Part shown: positions 61,976 through 64,000 of the stretch, piece by piece
Layout: the number at the start of each line of letters is the position of its first letter
Position numbering within the stretch: position 1 is the stretch's first letter
Assembly: GCA_017513245.1 (NCBI GenBank)
Contig: JAFXGK010000025.1
Span: 52,414-116,413 of the forward strand
DNA: 64,000 bases
DNA from: Clostridia bacterium
GTDB taxonomy: Bacteria > Bacillota > Clostridia > Oscillospirales > Acutalibacteraceae
Direction of reading: 5' to 3'
The notes under the pieces: generated by a model
What the model was told of the DNA's origin: nothing
The model's database searches: none
What the model saw: only the letters and a program-made list of their open reading frames with translations
Program-made: the position numbers and the translations under genes

Positions 61976-63289
61976 TTACTCTGATTTCGGTCTGCCTCGC
62001 GGTTTTGTTTTACGAACTACATCACACAACGGATATAGATTTTTAGATGCAAGTTGGTCTTCGAATTCTTCGTTTGACGTTCCTGATCTCACGGTTGCAT
62101 CGTAATATAAATCCTGCGCCGTGCGGTATAATTTATATTTTTCTTCTTGTGTTATCACTCCCCGTGAGAAATCTTTGTCGATACGAAGGTAACAACGGCG
62201 CAAGGATTGAGCCTTGGGATTGTCAGCCTGTAATTCTTTTATTCCCTTGCGGTGATAACCAAGCTGAGCGCAGGTGTACCTTGGATTATCGGGTGCAGGG
62301 TTATCGCAATACTTAGTGTGGTATCCCTTTTTCAGCAGAAAATATCTGCCGCAGTATTCACATTTGCGGATAATATATCCCACTTCCAATGCCTTGTAAA
62401 AATCCATTTTGAGCAGTGCCTGTAACGACTCCACCTCATAATACTGATAGATTTTATATTCTCCCGACCCCTCGAAAGTTTCTCTCGGCATATGGCGAAG
62501 GATCACTGGATCGTTAGCGGTAAAGTATCCCGAACCCTCAACCGGATTGGCGATAAACTTTTCAGCGCGGGGATGGTTGAATAAGTCATCAAGAGCCATT
62601 GCGTAGTTGTTGGCATCAAGCTTATTCAGAGAGGATAAAAAGAATTTTATGAAATTAAATATCGTTGTGTTGAACGAGTTTATATCGTAAAGTGCTCTCG
62701 CATATGCATCGCAGTAGTCCTTATAATACTTCCATTTTACCGCAATATTTCCCGGATAAATCAGCAACGCTCTTGTTTTTTCGGGTGGCAGTTCAGGAAT
62801 TGGCGGCTGTGGTGTAGTAACGCAAAACTCCTTATCGGTCGTTGTGTTTCTGAAATATTCTTTATTTACACCGCCATAATTATTTGGATTCTCAAGGTAA
62901 TCTTCGTAGGCGGTAATTTTATTTAGTACCTCAATGTCGTGTTCGGAAAGCTCACAATCATCAGTTTCAAACATCGATTGCTGTGCCGTAAACTGTTCCG
63001 CCTCTGCAAAAATATCTGTCTCCTCTCGCACAAGTTCAAGGCAGGGGAATTCGCAGATCATAGCATCGAGCTTTATATATTCCTTGTTGGCTTCATACCA
63101 ATCAGAAAGTTTTTTGCTACGCATATATTCGTTCAACTTGCTTTGTGCAAGTTCCAACTGTTCGTGCATAGCGGCGTATTTATCTTTCGGCAGATTTAAA
63201 AACTCGGTTGTTAGATCGCCGAGCGAAAACTTTTTACCGTTAATCTCGATGTGTTTATCACCGATGCAAAAAGATATACATCCGAACAA
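61976..63289 (-). CDS. DUF6076-like protein with zinc-ribbon motif
   Basis: 437 residues from a TTG at 63289; AGGAGGTG lies 7 bases before it, whereas the longer ATG frame has no ribosome binding site and sits in the promoter region. The N-terminal 300 residues are helical and polar with no known motif. A four-cysteine zinc site, CEYCGRYFLLKK then YCDN and YTC, lies at about 330-360, followed by a basic helical region (QSLRRCYLRIDKDFSRG) and a C-terminal KTKPRGRPKSE tail typical of DNA-binding proteins (AT-hook-like GRP). I associate this with the DUF6076 family of clostridial elements; function unknown. Confidence 0.65.
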   Translation of the reverse strand: MFGCISFCIGDKHIEINGKKFSLGDLTTEFLNLPKDKYAAMHEQLELAQSKLNEYMRSKKLSDWYEANKEYIKLDAMICEFPCLELVREETDIFAEAEQFTAQQSMFETDDCELSEHDIEVLNKITAYEDYLENPNNYGGVNKEYFRNTTTDKEFCVTTPQPPIPELPPEKTRALLIYPGNIAVKWKYYKDYCDAYARALYDINSFNTTIFNFIKFFLSSLNKLDANNYAMALDDLFNHPRAEKFIANPVEGSGYFTANDPVILRHMPRETFEGSGEYKIYQYYEVESLQALLKMDFYKALEVGYIIRKCEYCGRYFLLKKGYHTKYCDNPAPDNPRYTCAQLGYHRKGIKELQADNPKAQSLRRCYLRIDKDFSRGVITQEEKYKLYRTAQDLYYDATVRSGTSNEEFEDQLASKNLYPLCDVVRKTKPRGRPKSE

Positions 63290-63449
63290 GAGAACACCTC
63301 CTAACTTTAATTTGTCAGCAAATAGTTTTATATTGTATATGACAATTATTATTTTATCATTTTTTCTTACACAATACAAGTAGAAGGGCGAAAGTCAAGG
63401 CAAAAAACTTTGACTCTCGCCCTTACTTTATTTCAGGAGGTGTTTTCAG
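63290..63449. promoter_or_regulatory. divergent regulatory region with leader hairpin
   Basis: 160 bases between the DUF6076-like gene and the RepA-like gene. The hairpin AAGGGCGA..AGTCAA / TTGACT..TCGCCCTT (63384-63424) is followed by ACTTTATTT and then the RepA-like ribosome binding site AGGAGG, so it may be an attenuator or a terminator. Also present are AT-rich tracts and the dyad ATGACAAT/ATTGTCAT near 63350. Individual promoters are not assigned with confidence. Confidence 0.45.
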
Positions 63450-64000
63450 ATGACTGAAAACAAACCGAAACTCACCGTTATAGACGGTGAAACCTTAATG
63501 GATACAAGACTGGAACCGACCAAGTTTTGTATCGACACTCTGCTGCCGCAAGGAATAACAATCCTCGGCGGCGCACCTAAAATCGGTAAATCGTGGTGGG
63601 TGCTGGATATTTGTATCCGCATCGCCAAAGGAGAAAGCGTGTGGAATATGCCAACTACCAAAGGCACAACGTTGTATCTTTGCTTGGAAGATACGCTCAG
63701 GCGTGTGCAAGAGCGACTGTGTTTAATCACAGATGATGTTCCTTCTAACGCTTTCTTTGCAACGGCGGCGCATACGCTTTCCGAAGGTCTCTGCGATGAA
63801 ATACGTGCGTTTGTAAAAGAGCATCCCGACACCGTTCTCGTTGCAATCGACACTTTTCAGATCGTGCGTAACGGCGGTGTGGATACCTCTTATGGTAACG
63901 ACTACGATGAAATCCGTCAGATGAAGCAGTTGGCAGACGAGCTTAATATCTCTCTTCTGCTGGTGCATCACCTTCGTAAGCAGGGCGACAGCGATCCGCT
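63450..64000 (+). CDS. RepA-like AAA ATPase (replicative helicase type), N-terminal part
   Basis: Runs off the right edge; 183 codons visible. AGGAGG lies 10 bases before the ATG. The product begins MTENKPKLTVIDGE, Walker A is GGAPKIGKS (40-48), Walker B is VLVAIDTFQIVR (about 127-138), and LLLVHHLRKQGDSDP ends the visible part. This is the AAA_25/RepA-like hexameric helicase family carried by clostridial conjugative and mobilisable elements and prophages. It supports a mobile-element origin for this end of the window. The gene is not interrupted within the window. Confidence 0.8.
   Translation, partial: MTENKPKLTVIDGETLMDTRLEPTKFCIDTLLPQGITILGGAPKIGKSWWVLDICIRIAKGESVWNMPTTKGTTLYLCLEDTLRRVQERLCLITDDVPSNAFFATAAHTLSEGLCDEIRAFVKEHPDTVLVAIDTFQIVRNGGVDTSYGNDYDEIRQMKQLADELNISLLLVHHLRKQGDSDP

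Noticed and set aside
1-64000. CRISPR arrays
   Set aside because: No regularly spaced direct repeats were seen; the only marked repeats are inverted or protein-coding LRR units.

Overview
The window looks like a chromosome segment from a low-to-mid GC Gram-positive anaerobe of the class Clostridia, most likely a gut Oscillospirales-type bacterium. Supporting signs are RNase Y, separate secD/secF, a pyrK-type dihydroorotate dehydrogenase, AdhE plus formate-tetrahydrofolate ligase, strong AGGAGG ribosome binding sites, near-consensus sigma-A promoters (17-base spacers almost everywhere) and lipoproteins with Clostridia-like lipoboxes. The taxonomic placement is inference; no rRNA is present.

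Bases 1-17 kb are housekeeping: the end of a nadE / HPr-kinase-like / S26-peptidase-like operon, dut, rny, secDF, a universal stress protein, a DUF6512 membrane protein, a phosphohexomutase, a histidine phosphatase, a small orphan gene, tRNA-Val(GAC), pyruvate kinase, an LTA-synthase-like sulfatase, an APH-type kinase and adhE with a candidate Rex operator.

Bases 17-41 kb are a nucleotide supercluster, all on the minus strand. The pyrimidine operon pyrC-carB-pyrK-pyrD-pyrF-pyrE-pyrB-pyrI runs into guaB. A ZTP (pfl) riboswitch with its own promoter and terminator then precedes purE-purF-purM-purN-purO-AICAR transformylase-purD-purL-glyA-fhs. The last two IMP steps are split between a PurO-type cyclohydrolase and a stand-alone transformylase. 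PurF lacks the N-terminal catalytic cysteine of the glutaminase. carA is absent from the cluster. glyA and fhs supply the one-carbon units whose shortage the riboswitch senses.

Bases 41-48 kb hold a LicC-like nucleotidyltransferase, a CofE-like ligase divergent from a LysR regulator, and a cluster of lipoproteins including one with an RsgI-like domain behind a structured leader.

Bases 48-64 kb are accessory. A decayed TnpV fragment (48.15-48.25 kb) marks the left side. Next is an eight-gene minus-strand operon (58.6 down to 48.3 kb): SbcD-like, SbcC-like, GIY-YIG nuclease-like, a 71-residue protein, a topoisomerase-type zinc finger, a 1168-residue cytosolic LRR protein, a HIRAN-like protein and a protein of unknown function. 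Immediately upstream is what I consider the main discovery: perfect 21-bp inverted repeats (58670-58690 and 58930-58950) flanking a 239-bp segment with a consensus promoter, next to a tyrosine recombinase gene. In this assembly the promoter points away from the operon, a terminator inside the segment blocks read-through into the operon, and a second terminator caps the promoter's output. This has the structure of a phase-variable ON/OFF switch for a putative DNA-processing or defence operon, captured in the OFF state. To the right lie a CAP-domain lipoprotein, an amber-interrupted sigma-like gene, a DUF6076-like zinc protein and the start of a RepA-like ATPase, which are typical cargo of clostridial mobile elements.
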